From: Azolla caroliniana | Taxonomy: Eukaryota > Polypodiophyta | Length of the DNA: 64,000 nucleotides | Assembly (NCBI GenBank): GCA_043228905.1 | Contig: JBHGNT010000012.1 | Span: 6,572,001 to 6,636,000 of the forward strand | Direction: 5' to 3' | Shown: positions 11,701 to 21,299 of the stretch, piece by piece | How the letters are laid out: every line of letters starts with the position of its first letter | How positions within the stretch are numbered: the first letter of the stretch is position 1 | Notes under the pieces: model-generated | What the model was told of the DNA's origin: nothing | Database searches by the model: none | Seen by the model: only the letters and a program-made list of their open reading frames with translations | Position numbers and translations under genes: made by a program

Positions 11701-14700
11701 CCAACAAAATGGTTTGGCTGAGAAAAAGAATAGATCCAACCCTCGACAATCCAACCTTGGGTGACGCAAACCATCTTTTTCCTTAACAAAGAAGATGGTG
11801 CACCAACAAGGGATCTAGATTGCCAAAAGACTTTTCGCCAAATTCCCATCAATATAATCTCAAAGAGCCTCAAACTCTAATAGCAAAATATTTAAAATTG
11901 CTCCCGCAGAGGCCCTTTATTTGATTGCAAAGCAATGGGTGAATCATAAGGTTGATGCTCGAGGTATATAATGGCCTTCACACTGTTGAAGACATCTATG
12001 AATGCTTGATATTAGTCATAGTGGGGCCTCTGATAGAGAAAGAGTATAAATTGGGCGCAACGGTAACTCATTCTTTGGTTTTAGATCAATGGGACATTCA
12101 TAAGGTTGATGCTTGAGTGTATTGGCCTTCAATTTGTCGAGACATCTACGAATTCTTGATTCTTGGTCAATAGTACGATCTCTGACTTGTCATCCCTTGT
12201 CGCATAACCTCCGTAGAGAGATTGTAGAGATCCAATGGGGTTCTGAATCAGACTTTGAAGTAACGGTGCACGATCTTTGTGAGACTCCTTAATTACCTGT
12301 TTCCTCCGATCAATCTCTAGCTTATGAAGTCCTCAACATTGTTCTGTAGTCCATGCCAGAATTTGTCCATCAATGCTTCATTCCATGGAATATCGCAAGC
12401 CAAAATGTGAAAATTTGTTGGGCATGCCAAGGCAAGGGAGTCCTCTCGTCAAAATCAGCGAATATTGCTGATTGCCATTGTCATCTATCTGCATCTCCAA
12501 AGCTTACTGAAAATTCCTTGATAAAACTTTCAAAAACTTCCAGCAAAGGAAACTTCTTCTCTAGCAACAATGCAAATCATGTTTGTGTCATCCTGTCAAC
12601 AAAGTTCCAACTAGCCCAACTCAAGTTGCATCGGTTGGATGTTGGACTATGGATGTGAAACACTAGATGCGTCTTGTTTACGAATCATTGAAACCAGGAT
12701 CGAGTACGTCAAATTTTCTTGGTAGTCTGACCTTCAATTCTTTGGATGATGTTGGTTGTCTTGAATAGATTGGAGCTTGAAGTTGATAGGCTTGGTTAAC
12801 TCATCATGTTGTGTCTTTAAGGGAATTGTTGTAAATCTTCCAATTGTTTGTGGTTCTCCTACTCTAGTGCCACGAATTTATTTGTGAGGCACTCCAACTT
12901 AGAGAGAACATGCAAGTACTCTTGCCTGCTAACAACCTCCATGGTGACGAGAACTCCATAAGATTTCACAAGAAAATAAAGAAACAAACAAATATAGGGA
13001 TTCCAGTTCAAACTCTGAGCCAAAGCCAAAAACTAAATTGAATAGGAAAGGAAAATAAGAAGAAAGGGAACATAAACAGAAAAGACTGTGTGGTATGAAA
13101 CAAGGGCAAGATTTACAAAGGTGCATCAAAGATTGGAGTTTCACAGGATGGTTCAGACAATACAATGCCTCTTCTATATATCGTATATCATTGTGTTATG
13201 CATGGGCACCACAGGGCCGTCAAGCATGGTTATCACTTGGCTATTATGCATATATGCCACTTATCAATCATGTACAACTAGGAGATGTTACGGTAACTAT
13301 TCCGCAAGAAGTCACGATACATGAGTGTGTGCCATACTATAATGAAATTATCTTAGTAAAATATTCTATTGATTGAGACTTGGAATATGTACAAAGGAGG
13401 TCATGAGTTTGAGACCCCAAATGCAACAACACATAGTCCCACAGAAATATTAATTCTGGAGCTGCCAAGAATTCAAGACGCCCTTGGAAATTATTTGGGC
13501 CATTTCGGTTCTACATGATCAAGTGACAACTTGAAATATTTGGGAGGGTGCCAACATTCTCCAAAATGCTGAGAATCTACATGGATGAAATCTCCGACTA
13601 TACATTACGAGGTGGGGAAGAGGTAGCCCAATGAATACCATGCTTTACATTGACAACGATATCATGATTTCAAAGTTGCATTAAGTCTACAATGCCATTT
13701 ACAGAAAGGAGGTCATGAGTTTGAGACCCCAAATGCAACAACACAGTCCCACAGAAATATTAATTCTGGAGCTGCCAAGAATTCAAGACGCCCTTGGAAA
13801 TGATTTGGGCCATTTCAGTTCTACATGATCAAGTGACAACTTGAAATATTTGGGAGGGTGCCAACATTCTCCAAAATGCTGAGAATCTACATGGATGAAA
13901 TCTCCGACTATACATTACGAGGTGGGGAAGAGGTAACCCAATGAATACCATGTTTTACATTGACAACGATATCATGATTTCAAAGTTGCATTAAGTCTAC
14001 AATGCCATTTACAGCTCTTCATTGTGGAGAAGAGAATAATGCATTTTATCTAGAGTATGAGAGAGTCGTCACTGGATAGACCCATGTGCAAAGCATTTCC
14101 AGCCTCTAGGCCACTTGCTGAATTACCTGAGAGTGGGTCATGGTACTCACAAGTCAGAGAGTGGTTTATAAGAAATGCATAGGCTAGATGTGGAGAAACT
14201 TGCTCCCTTCTAGTCTGATTCACATTACATCCACCTCCCTCACAATGAGAGAAATACGCAGCTTTGAGTTGTTGGCATTCTCAACGCAGAGAGGATCTTT
14301 CAATGCCCAAAGAGGGCATGGAGAGTGAGGAGCATTTCATCTATAGATGCAAGCCATCAAAGGCATCAAAGGCAGATATGAGGATCTATTCTTCAGATAT
14401 GCTACAGCCCTTCATGAAGTCTAGAGTTCAATCTCAGTTTGGTCACTTCTTATAGGCCATTTTGGCCTCTTAAAAGACGTTAATATATCTTTCTTTGTTT
14501 CTATTTTCCTTTTTCCAAATTCCCAAAATATTCCTCTCTCAACATACCTGAAGTTGCTGAGGAACAAGAAGGAAATTAAAAAACTGGAATGGAATCCATA
14601 TTTTCCAGTTTGTTATGACAGCACTAAGCCAGTCCTATAAACAGAAATATGGAAAAACGATAAGAAAACATTAACAAGATATGTTAAGACATTTGATTAT

Positions 14701-16559
14701 GAAAATAAGAAGAGAGAATATCAAAGAAACACAAAGACGTTTTATATCTACTAACCTGCCTCAATTTTGGAACAATTTCTTTCACATGGCCTTCCAAAAC
14801 CATCAAGGATGAGAAGAATACTCCAATAAACACGGGGGAAAAAATGAACTGAGAAGGGCAGTAATGTTAAAACGGATAACTTCGTCTTCACCAAACTAAA
14901 ATAAAGGACGTACTTTTGCAAAGAAAAATCTTAATGTGCACCTGATCTAGCAGGAGTCTTAGACCAGCTTTAGGTATTCCAGGCCCTGGTACTATTTTGC
15001 TCAAGGAAAGATACCTAGCAAGATAGAAACCATGTATATGTAAATGCACTTACCTAGGATATCTTTACAAGAAAACTCAATACACATTCTTTGTTGACCA
15101 CATAGCTTGGGTGTGGTTGGGAAATACAGAGAAACTAAGGGTTACTTCAGAGTTTTTCCTTAAAAAAGACTTCCAAATTTTGAGGTAACATACCAGAAGT
15201 GAAGAGTGGGAGCAACTAGCACAAAACCAAGCAATGTGAAAATGCTGAGTCGCTTAATGTCTACAGTCTCACGTTTCTCAACAAGCAACTGCATTGCACC
15301 AGTAACTAACTCTGCATAAATTAAGCTTGATCAAAAATTTCTCTCGCGATTAATCGCATAATAGTTTGATTACCTGGGCAACGATATCACCAAACAAAGT
15401 TAGTAAAGCTGAAGTAAAAGCCTTTGTTGCAATTGGATGATTATTGAGCAGCACCAAATACCTATGCATTATCCATCAACCATCAGAAGATTCAAAAAGC
15501 ACACGACTTACAAATCAACTACTCCATTCACGTCCATAGTAATAGCTCAATTAAGAAGAATTCATTTGGGAAAAAGATTATTATCTATAGCCTCTTACAT
15601 GGTTAACTTATTAATGGAAGCTCTGCTTATAGTTCCTGTGTTTTGATTAATTTCCCCAAATACCCCTGATCAACTCCAAAGAGGGAAAACAACGGGATGA
15701 ATCAGTCATACAATATCTTGAATAGCACATATAATGACTTGAGAGGGAGATTGACCAAGGGTATTAGGGGTATAAAATGACAGTGTATTTCAGTTTTTTT
15801 CCCTTTATCAATTATGTTTTGCAGCTAGTTAACTCTAATTTCCTGGATATAGACCAAACTTCAGACATGCGGTTGGAATTTTCTAAACATCCACACATTG
15901 TCTAAGTTGAGAGCTCTCTCTTATGTGTCCAGAATACAAATTCAATACATATGCATATTTCTATGTATTCAAGTGCACACACACATATATACAGACATAC
16001 ATACATACATAATGTATAGAAATGCACATTCGCGTACATATGCATATGTCTATGTATACATGTAGACACACACACACATATACATAAGTGTACATAACAC
16101 AAACAAATACACGTACATGAGGCACCAAAGACATATTCACAGGCAAACCATACACGCATGAGTGAAACAATGGCTTTACCAGGAAAAGATAGATTTGGGA
16201 GGAGTATCATCTCCATTGTTGAAGCTACCATCTCCTCCACCGTTACCATCACCATTGCCATCACCATTGCCGTTACCATTACCATTACCATGGTCATCCC
16301 CACCTTCAGCTCTCACCTGGAACTTCCCGCTTACTGTGACGACACCACGTCTGTGAGATGCAGACACCTTCTGGGGAGAAAGGCAGTTCCAGGAGGCGAT
16401 AGGGGGGTAAGGGTAAGCCGGAGAGATGGCGAGGCGGGCGAGAGAGGAAGGGAAGCATCTGGAGGGAGAAGGAGGAGGAGGAGGAGGAGGAGGAGAAGGG
16501 AAGCGAGGAAGCTTGAGAGCACGGTTCGTGGTGCAGGCCCTCGCCATAGCCATAGCCAT
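5934..16559 (-). CDS. Mpv17/PMP22-family membrane protein, probably plastid-targeted (7 exons)
   Basis: Seven minus-strand exons join in frame with GT-AG introns: 16559-16180, 15461-15374, 15309-15194, 15014-14942, 14848-14756, 14634-14548 and 6038-5934. They give 313 codons. The family comprises small four-helix membrane proteins of mitochondria, peroxisomes and plastids, proposed to act as channels; the exact role in plants is unsettled. Residues 1-85 look like a transit peptide (Ala/Ser/Pro/Arg rich) and residues 86-119 are a Gly-Asn-Asp linker. The conserved domain runs from W127 to the end: YLVLLNNHP, LFGDIVAQ, GPGIPKAGLRLLLDQ, FIGVFFSSLMVLEG, and the signature NWKIWIPFQFFNFLLVPQQ. Plant homologues with a Gly-rich linker before this domain are known. 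The first ATG (16559) is followed by two more in frame (16553, 16547), so the exact start is open. Intron 6 is 8509 bp and packed with retroelements. Confidence 0.9.
6068..6125. repeat. CT dinucleotide microsatellite
   Basis: An uninterrupted CT run of about 28 units lies about 30 bp upstream (in gene sense) of the exon 7 acceptor of the Mpv17 gene, where it reads as GA. Confidence 0.97.
6125..6345. repeat. Interspersed repeat, copy 1 (also at 24327-24545)
   Basis: About 215 bp starting GCCTTTGATCATATTCGACC is shared with 24327-24545 with moderate divergence. Both copies directly follow a CT microsatellite and end near CACCTCCGAAGA. No coding potential. It probably belongs to the non-autonomous repeat linked to the tRNA-like units near 24 kb, because there the tRNA-like head, CT run and this block occur in that order. 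Confidence 0.85.
6365..8745 (+). mobile_element. LINE with reverse transcriptase, CTTT-tailed (5'-truncated, inactivated)
   Basis: RT motifs occur in order. ORF pieces at 6439-6876 carry LPSLAHIFNRAMCEGFP, YRTI, GQAGF and FVDFRKAFDTVP. The piece at 6911-7327 carries GCPLSPTLFGLYIDEV and the catalytic YVDD at about 7068-7079. Downstream pieces (7318-7533, 7720-8043, 8061-8363) are the post-RT region, including a Cys/His segment CHQGVESEEHYVCHC. The frame breaks near 6876 (one-base shift) and 7325 (in-frame TGA). The 3' UTR ends GACGTTAATATATC followed by a TTTC microsatellite. It lies inside intron 6 of the Mpv17 gene, in the opposite orientation. The clade is not certain. Confidence 0.85.
8556..9305. 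repeat. Cluster of CTTT-tailed LINE 3' ends, one inverted
   Basis: The LINE tail ending GACGTTAATATATC(TTTC)n occurs at 8556-8745, again at 8759-8817 (short) and 8838-9034 (plus strand). A minus-strand copy lies at 9182-9305. The last two face each other across about 150 bp and could form a stem of roughly 120 bp. Shared landmarks are CAAAGACGAGACAACACTT and TAAAAGACGTTAATATATC. Confidence 0.88.
9440..10000 (-). mobile_element. Ty1/copia fragment: protease/pre-integrase piece joined to RNase H end
   Basis: Minus-strand translation from about 9995 to 9690 reads FHVTPHCEWFSDDTG and HVPQLKKSLIS, the region after the protease DSGA motif and before integrase. It runs almost directly into KHIEVHYHFVRE and ADLFTKPLPRQF (about 9660-9470), the end of copia RNase H. 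Integrase and reverse transcriptase between them are deleted. Stops and shifts are present. It lies in intron 6 of the Mpv17 gene, in gene sense. Confidence 0.75.
10020..10260 (+). mobile_element. Ty3/gypsy chromovirus fragment, chromodomain end of pol
   Basis: Plus-strand translation reads NFSYKLHVPEQILDSRTK and then KIKWMDKPIDDATWERE before a TAA near 10224. This is the C-terminal chromodomain found at the end of integrase in plant chromoviruses, which binds chromatin marks. Sequence from about 10265 to 10740 may be the following LTR, but no partner LTR is visible to prove it. Confidence 0.75.
10740..11525 (+). mobile_element. Ty1/copia reverse transcriptase fragment with a frameshift
   Basis: The frame at about 10750-11085 is the copia linker before RT (RRSTHPRKQVNRYDPSIHY, YQEAKLCE). 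It shifts at about 11072 into NDTWDLV, then KARLVAKGYAQKEGIDF, QMDVKTVFLHGDLHEELYM and SLYGLKQGPKQWYKKF, the fingers/palm of copia RT. It stops before the catalytic YVDD. It is a fragment inside intron 6 of the Mpv17 gene. Confidence 0.85.
11560..11760 (+). mobile_element. Ty1/copia integrase core fragment
   Basis: The translation contains LAENL, TDRGGG-EYMSQEFNAFLKDRG and QQNGLAEKKNRS, the second Asp and the catalytic Glu region of a copia integrase. It lies after the RT fragment although integrase precedes RT in copia. The two pieces are therefore from different insertions or rearranged. Confidence 0.8.
11930..12950 (-). mobile_element. Ty3/gypsy-like fragment: gag piece joined to the start of RT
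   Basis: Minus-strand frames begin at about 12942 with MEVVSRQEYLHVLSKLECL, a coiled-coil-like gag start. They continue near 12650-12400 with SWASWNFVDRMTQT and FESFIKEFSVSFGD, the capsid region. Near 12150-12010 they read HQPYECPIDLKP and PIYTLSLSEAP, the conserved entry to gypsy RT. Zinc knuckle and protease are missing. The RT-entry segment appears a second time, more diverged, at about 11945-12035. Stops interrupt all frames. Confidence 0.6.
13088..13380 (+). other. Open reading frame without recognised family inside intron 6
   Basis: A 93-codon frame (13095-13376) reads through without stops (for example GDVTVTIPQEVTIHE). It lies between gypsy and LINE debris. It could be a piece of a transposable element or chance. 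No function is assigned. Confidence 0.25.
13380..14505 (+). mobile_element. Second CTTT-tailed LINE copy, with internal 312-bp duplication
   Basis: Plus-strand pieces match the LINE at 6.4-8.7 kb. LRIYMDEISDY corresponds to LYIDEVSHY, a decayed catalytic motif reads YIDND, and the tail piece at 14264-14455 carries MESEEHFIYRC. The 3' end at 14450-14500 is TTGGCCTCTTAAAAGACGTTAATATATC plus a CTTT-like tail. That end lies about 45 bp from the intron 6 donor (14547) of the Mpv17 gene. The RT segment is duplicated in tandem (13393-13704 and 13705-14014). Confidence 0.75.
13393..14014. repeat. 312-bp tandem duplication
   Basis: Two copies begin AAAGGAGGTCATGAGTTTG at 13393 and 13705 and end at ACAATGCCATTTACAG. 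They differ at only a handful of positions (for example AAATTATT against AAATGATT), so the duplication is much younger than the decayed LINE it copies. Confidence 0.93.
14548..16559 (-). CDS. Mpv17 gene, exons 1-6
   Basis: Exon 1 (16559-16180) carries the transit peptide and linker and ends in phase 2 inside the Trp codon of FSW. Exons 2 and 4 each begin with the base that completes a Trp codon, a repeated phase-2 pattern. Exon 2 encodes 29 codons, exon 4 encodes 24, exon 5 encodes 31 and exon 6 encodes 29. For exon 3 the frame requires the second of two overlapping acceptors (CAGAG, exon start 15309); the first would give an immediate stop. Every donor starts GT, most are GTA, and all branches keep the frame open. 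Confidence 0.9.
16213..16297 (-). repeat. Coding minisatellite (Gly-Asn/Gly-Asp linker)
   Basis: A hexanucleotide-like run (plus strand CCATTACCATTGCC variants) lies in frame in exon 1 of the Mpv17 gene. It encodes residues about 86-112, alternating Gly with Asn or Asp. Confidence 0.85.
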
Positions 16560-16743
16560 AGCCACAGCTACAGCCAATTGGCCTTCTTCTTCTTTCTTCT
16601 TCTTGCTTCTTCTTCTTTCTTCGTTCTTCTTTCTTCTTCTTTATTCTTCTTTCTTTTGAAATCCCAAGGGAATGAGAATGTTGGTCTTGTGCCCCCCCCC
16701 CCACCAACAAACACTTTTCCGTGGGTCGTCCCGTGACCCGTCC

Positions 16744-17268
16744 ATCCGTAACAATCGGCAACGGTTCGGTTCGAGAGTGTCAAAACCGAACCGTTTCAAA
16801 TTTTTGAAACTTGACCTGACCCTGAACCGAACCGAACTACGAAAACCGTTAAAAAACATTTCAAACCCTTAAAACCACGGTTTCATGGCTCCGTTTCGGG
16901 TTTTTTTTTTTTCCCCCCCTAAAAAATATCCTCCATTGGTATTAAAATTAAAGGAAACTATATACATATATTGTGTTGCATCTGTTCAAAACTAATACAA
17001 CCCCTCCTCGGTTTAAATGGTTCGGTTTCGGTTTTCAACTTAAGTCTTTTACATTTTCAAAATTTTGAAGATTTTCCTAAAATGTGAGAATAAGGTTTGA
17101 AATTTTAATTTTTAATTTTAATTTTTAATTTTAAAATAAATTTAAAAAAATCGTTTAAACCGCGGTTTCTAACTGTTGAAACCGAACCATTTAAACCGTT
17201 AAGCCATTAATTCATGGTTTTGCGGTTCGGTTCGATTCAAACCGAATCGTTGCCGATTGGTATCCATC
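16744..17268. mobile_element. Non-autonomous DNA transposon-like element with terminal inverted repeats
   Basis: The left end CAATCGGCAACGGTTCGGTT is matched at the right end by the reverse complement of AACCGAATCGTTGCCGATTG. The inner part is AT-rich with repeated AACCG/CGGTT motifs. Ends of this style are common in plant hAT-type elements. I could not see a convincing 8-bp target duplication. The left end lies about 185 bp upstream of the Mpv17 start codon. A related end occurs at 49761 (TAGGGATCGGCAACGGCTCG). Confidence 0.65.
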
Positions 17269-17435
17269 GGTTGGTTGGTTGGTCAATTGGCCATATGATC
17301 AGTCTATAAGTCAGTGAGTTGGCCAGTCAATTTATTGATTGGCTAGTCAATTGGTCGATTAGTTGGGCGGATAGTCGATTTGTCGATTGGCAGGTCAGTT
17401 GGTTGGGTCGATTGATTGATTGCCCAAGTCGGTCG
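17268..17435. repeat. Degenerate TTGGTCGATT-type minisatellite
   Basis: Short variants of TTGGT, GATTGG, AGTCAATTGG and GTCGATT repeat with a loose 10-16 bp period, directly abutting the inverted-repeat element. No coding signal. Confidence 0.6.
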
Positions 17436-17439
17436 ACCT

Positions 17440-18290
17440 TTCATTCACCATATCTAACCAATTATTACACCCCCTTGATAAAAATATCACATCCATGCTT
17501 ATCAATGGCCTCGCTTGATCAATCCCATTGACCAAATAATACCCTGTGTCAACCTACCAAGCTGAATAGATACCCTACTACTCGGGCACAACCACTAAAG
17601 TAGTGTCGCCATCGTACATACCCTTGAGTTGCCTCCATCGACAATCGTATGCCTTGCATAAACAACCCTCCTCGGGGTGATCTGCCTAATTCTCACTATT
17701 TCAATTGCACTTGTCGTTCCATCACATATGTTGTTGGCCTTCTTTCGATATATTCTTCATTTAGGGTGTTAATTGAAACAACCTAGAACAACTGATTTTT
17801 ATTTATTTTTTGCTATTTCATGGTTTGAACGTTTTGATAATGTAAGCACATTTTCTTCTTTTGTATACATGTTGGAAATCACCATACTATCCTAGTCAAT
17901 CACAACATTACAATTGACCAATCATAGTAGTACCATGGTCAAGGAAATGGTAAGACGTACAAACTGCTCAAACACCTTATATCACATTTTGTGGTCCCAA
18001 AGTTCGATATTGAGTCTTTATTCTTCTTTGTATATATTGTATTGCCAATATTTCCAACCCCCTTGCATGAAGGAGTTTTGAATAGATGGAATATAAATAG
18101 TCAAGGATGAAAGCTCTTAATTCAAAATAAAAAACATAACATTGTTTTATATCAAATAGAACAATATTCCCATCCACATCCCCCCTGGGTAGAGTCACTT
18201 CCACGCATAGTAAAGACATGTAACATGAATGAAAATCAAGAAATTCACTACTAATTAAGGTTATAAATACCAAGAGCAACAATATATACA
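17440..18290. other. Stretch without recognisable genes
   Basis: No gene family, long frame or RNA gene seen. It separates the minisatellite from the copia element at 18294. Confidence 0.5.
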
Positions 18291-18293
18291 GTA

Positions 18294-18332
18294 TGTAAAG
18301 AAATGGAGAGTGCAGATGACCTTGTGCAACAG

Positions 18333-18369
<37 letters not shown>

Positions 18370-18588
18370 CGTGCGTGTGTAAGACAAACAGAGACAAAGA
18401 ACAAAAAGCTATATTAGCAAGAGATAAAATTACATCCAATAGTAACTTGGTTACAAAAGAGTCGGTTTAAATACTAACTAGCTTAGGGCAACTGCCTTTC
18501 TACTATTTACAAAACTAGCATGAACCTAGAGTGTCTATTGCTAGTGTGAAAGCCATTGCATTGGGGAAGTTGGGTTTGATTCTCAACA
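18294..18588 (-). repeat. 3' LTR of the short copia element
   Basis: Matches 21028-21297 over its length apart from a longer GT/GC microsatellite (18333-18380). It begins and ends TG/CA. Confidence 0.92.
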
Positions 18589-21027
18589 CGCCCCTTCAAA
18601 CACAACTTTTGGTCGTTGGAAGGTCGTATTGCTGTTTGGTTCATTTCGGCTTTCTGAAATCCTCGGGTCTATGTCCGCATCGTCGAACGGATCGGCTTCC
18701 TACCTCAACTGCTCCTTTGGTTGTCTTTGATAGACTGATTGGTTGTTATTTGGTTGTTGCGTTGTGCTCATCATTGTACTCCCCCTCAAGCTCAGCAATG
18801 TGGCTATCGTTAGGCCAAGGTCCAACATGAATTGCCTGAGCTTGTCAACTCCTAAGGCTTTTGTGAAGATGTCGGCAACCTAAAGGTTCATGTTGATGTA
18901 TTGTAGGTCAACAGCTCCAGCCTGAACGCAATCTCAGATGAAGTGGTAGTGCACTTCGATATGCTTCGTGCGCGCATGGAACACCAAGTTCCGAGCCAAA
19001 TGAATATTGCTCATGTTGTCACAGTACAAGAGAATCGGATCCTTGATGGGAACACTTAGATCCTTCAATATTCTTTTCAGCCAAACGGCTTCACATGCTG
19101 TGATAGCCACACCCCTATATTTAGCTTCTATGCTCGACAGTGTGAGTGTCAACTGCTTTTTGCTACTCCAAGAGATGGCTCTACTACCGAGGGAGAAGAC
19201 GAATCCTGAAGTGGATTGTCAGTTGGCCTTGTAGCCGGCCCACTATGCATCTGTGTACCCTTCGAATCGAACGACCGTGTTCAACTTATACATGATGTTG
19301 TAATCCATCGTCCCACTAACGTACATGAGTACTCTCTTAGCGTAATCCTGACGAATATCTCGAGGCTGCTACATGAACTGGCTAAGTAGACCGACTGAAT
19401 AGTTGAGGTCGAGACATGTGATGGTAAGATAGATTAAGCTACCGACCAACTGACGATATTGAGTCGGCTTGCACTCTTCTGTTCTTGAATCGGCATCAAG
19501 CTTGAGGTTTTGATCGAGAGGGGTTGTATCACACTCTGTCATCTTGAACTTGTAAAGCAAGTTGAGGGTGTAGTGTCGTTGGGAGATCATGATCCCGACT
19601 TGTGTCCGAATTACTTCTATACCGAGGAAGTAATGGAGCTCCTGCATGTCTTTCATTTCAAATCTGTCAGACATAAGTGATTTAACCTTATTAACGTCGA
19701 CTAAATTCTTTCCTTCGATGACCCGATCATCCACCTACAAGATGATGACGATCAGGATTTTGGAATTGCTTCTTACGTAGAGGGAGTTGTCCGATTTCGA
19801 CATTCAGAAGCCGATTTGGTGAAGATATTGAGTAATCTTCGAGTGCCAAGTACATAGTGCTTGCTTGAGTTCATACAAAAACTTCTTGAGTCGACAAACT
19901 ACGGTCGGATGATTGGTCGATTCGAAACTAGGTGGTTTGAATCATGAACACCTCCTCTTCTAATTCGTCTCAAAGAAAGGCGTTATTCAAGTCCATTTGA
20001 TGGAGATGCCACCCTCTAGCAACTGCGAGTGCATTGATTGTCTGAACAGTCGTCATCTTTGCCATCGGGGCAAATATCTCCTTGTAATCGACTCCATACA
20101 TTTGAGCATATCCTTTTGCTACAAGTCATGCTTTGTAGCGATTTATTGAACCATCAACATTATATTTTACTTGGTAGATCCACCTGCAACCAATTGCTTT
20201 CTTGTGCAGTGAGTGGGGGACGAGATCACACGTCTCGTTCTTGCATAGCTCCTGCATTTCCTCGTTCATGGCTTCGACCCATCGTGGATCCTTGGTTGCT
20301 TCAAAAAATGTTTCCAGTTCTCAAATTGTCGCCACCTTCATCATAAAGGCATAGTGATATGTTATGTAGTCATTGTGGCCGAATCGGCTAACCAGGTTCT
20401 TCTCTCAGGTGGAGTGATGGAGTTTCTCATTTGTTGCAACTATGGCTTTCTTAACTCCATTCGTCCGAATAATTGGAGCATCAAGGCCTTCGAACTCACT
20501 ATCGAGTGAGTGAGTTGATTCATTATCGTTTGGATCTTCATATTCCGGCATCTTGGCCTTCCCTTTGTCCATCTTCAGACTCAGTCGAGATGCGCTTTGA
20601 TTGCTCAGAGGCTCTTCAAGTCCACTCAACCTGGTTGTAGTTGGACTTTCTTCGAACATGTGCCTCAACTGATTGTCCTCTTCTATCTCTTGGTTGGCCG
20701 AGTTCAGTTCAACTGGGGTTTGAGTTGTCTCTAGTTCGTACCATGATGTCAACTCATCGAAAATGGCGTCCCGACTCACTCGAACTTTTCGGGTAGGTGG
20801 ATTATAACACTTGTATCCCTTTTGTTCGAGTGAGTACCCTATGAGGATACATTTCTCCGACTTAGGATCAAGCTTTTGTTGTTTTTTGTCAAGAATATGT
20901 ACATAAGCAATTGAACCGAATATCCTGATGTGGGATAAATCCGGCTTCTTTCCGAAGAACATCTCATGGGGTGTGACACATCACAGTTGAGCAAGTTTTG
21001 ATCAGACTACCACACGCTTTGATAACA

Positions 21028-21297
21028 TGTAAAGAAATGGAGAGTGCAGATGATCTTGTGCAGTGGAAGGAACTGTGTGTGTGTGTGTAAGACAAACAGA
21101 GACAAAGAACAAGAAGTTATATTAGCAAGAGATAAAATTACATCCAACAATAACTTGGTTACAAAACGGTTGGTTTAAATACCAACTAGCTTAGGGCAAC
21201 TGCCCTTTCTACTATTTACAAAACTAGCCTGAACCTAGAGTGTTTGTTGCTAGTGTGAAAGCCATTGCATTGGGGAAGTTGTGTTTGATTCTCAACA
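21028..21297 (-). repeat. 5' LTR of the short copia element
   Basis: Partner of 18294-18588. Adjacent internal sequence contains the tRNA-Met-like primer-binding site. Differences from the partner include a shorter GT run and about a dozen substitutions, so insertion is not very recent. Confidence 0.92.
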
Positions 21298-21299
21298 CA

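Larger units (their letters stand above)
18294..21297 (-). mobile_element. Short Ty1/copia retrotransposon with both LTRs and a large internal deletion
   Basis: LTRs of about 295 and 270 bp flank 2.4 kb of internal sequence. Both start TGTTGAGAATC (minus sense) and end TTTCTTTACA. The primer-binding site next to the 5' LTR (21028) reads TGTTATCAAAGC, a decayed initiator-Met tRNA site. The polypurine tract GAAGGGGCG lies at 18589-18598. Flanks CAGTA and CAATA may be a target duplication with one change. Internal pieces on the minus strand are the integrase C-terminus/linker (20962-20405, GKKPDLSHIRIFGS), RT (about 20050-19369, DRFEMKDMQELHYFLGIEV) and RNase H (19152-18934). Gag, protease and integrase core are gone, so it could move only with help. 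Confidence 0.9.

Noticed and set aside
16158-16736. 192-codon plus-strand ORF over the Mpv17 first exon
   Set aside because: Arises from purine-rich repeats. The minus strand has a transit peptide and a valid splice to conserved exons.
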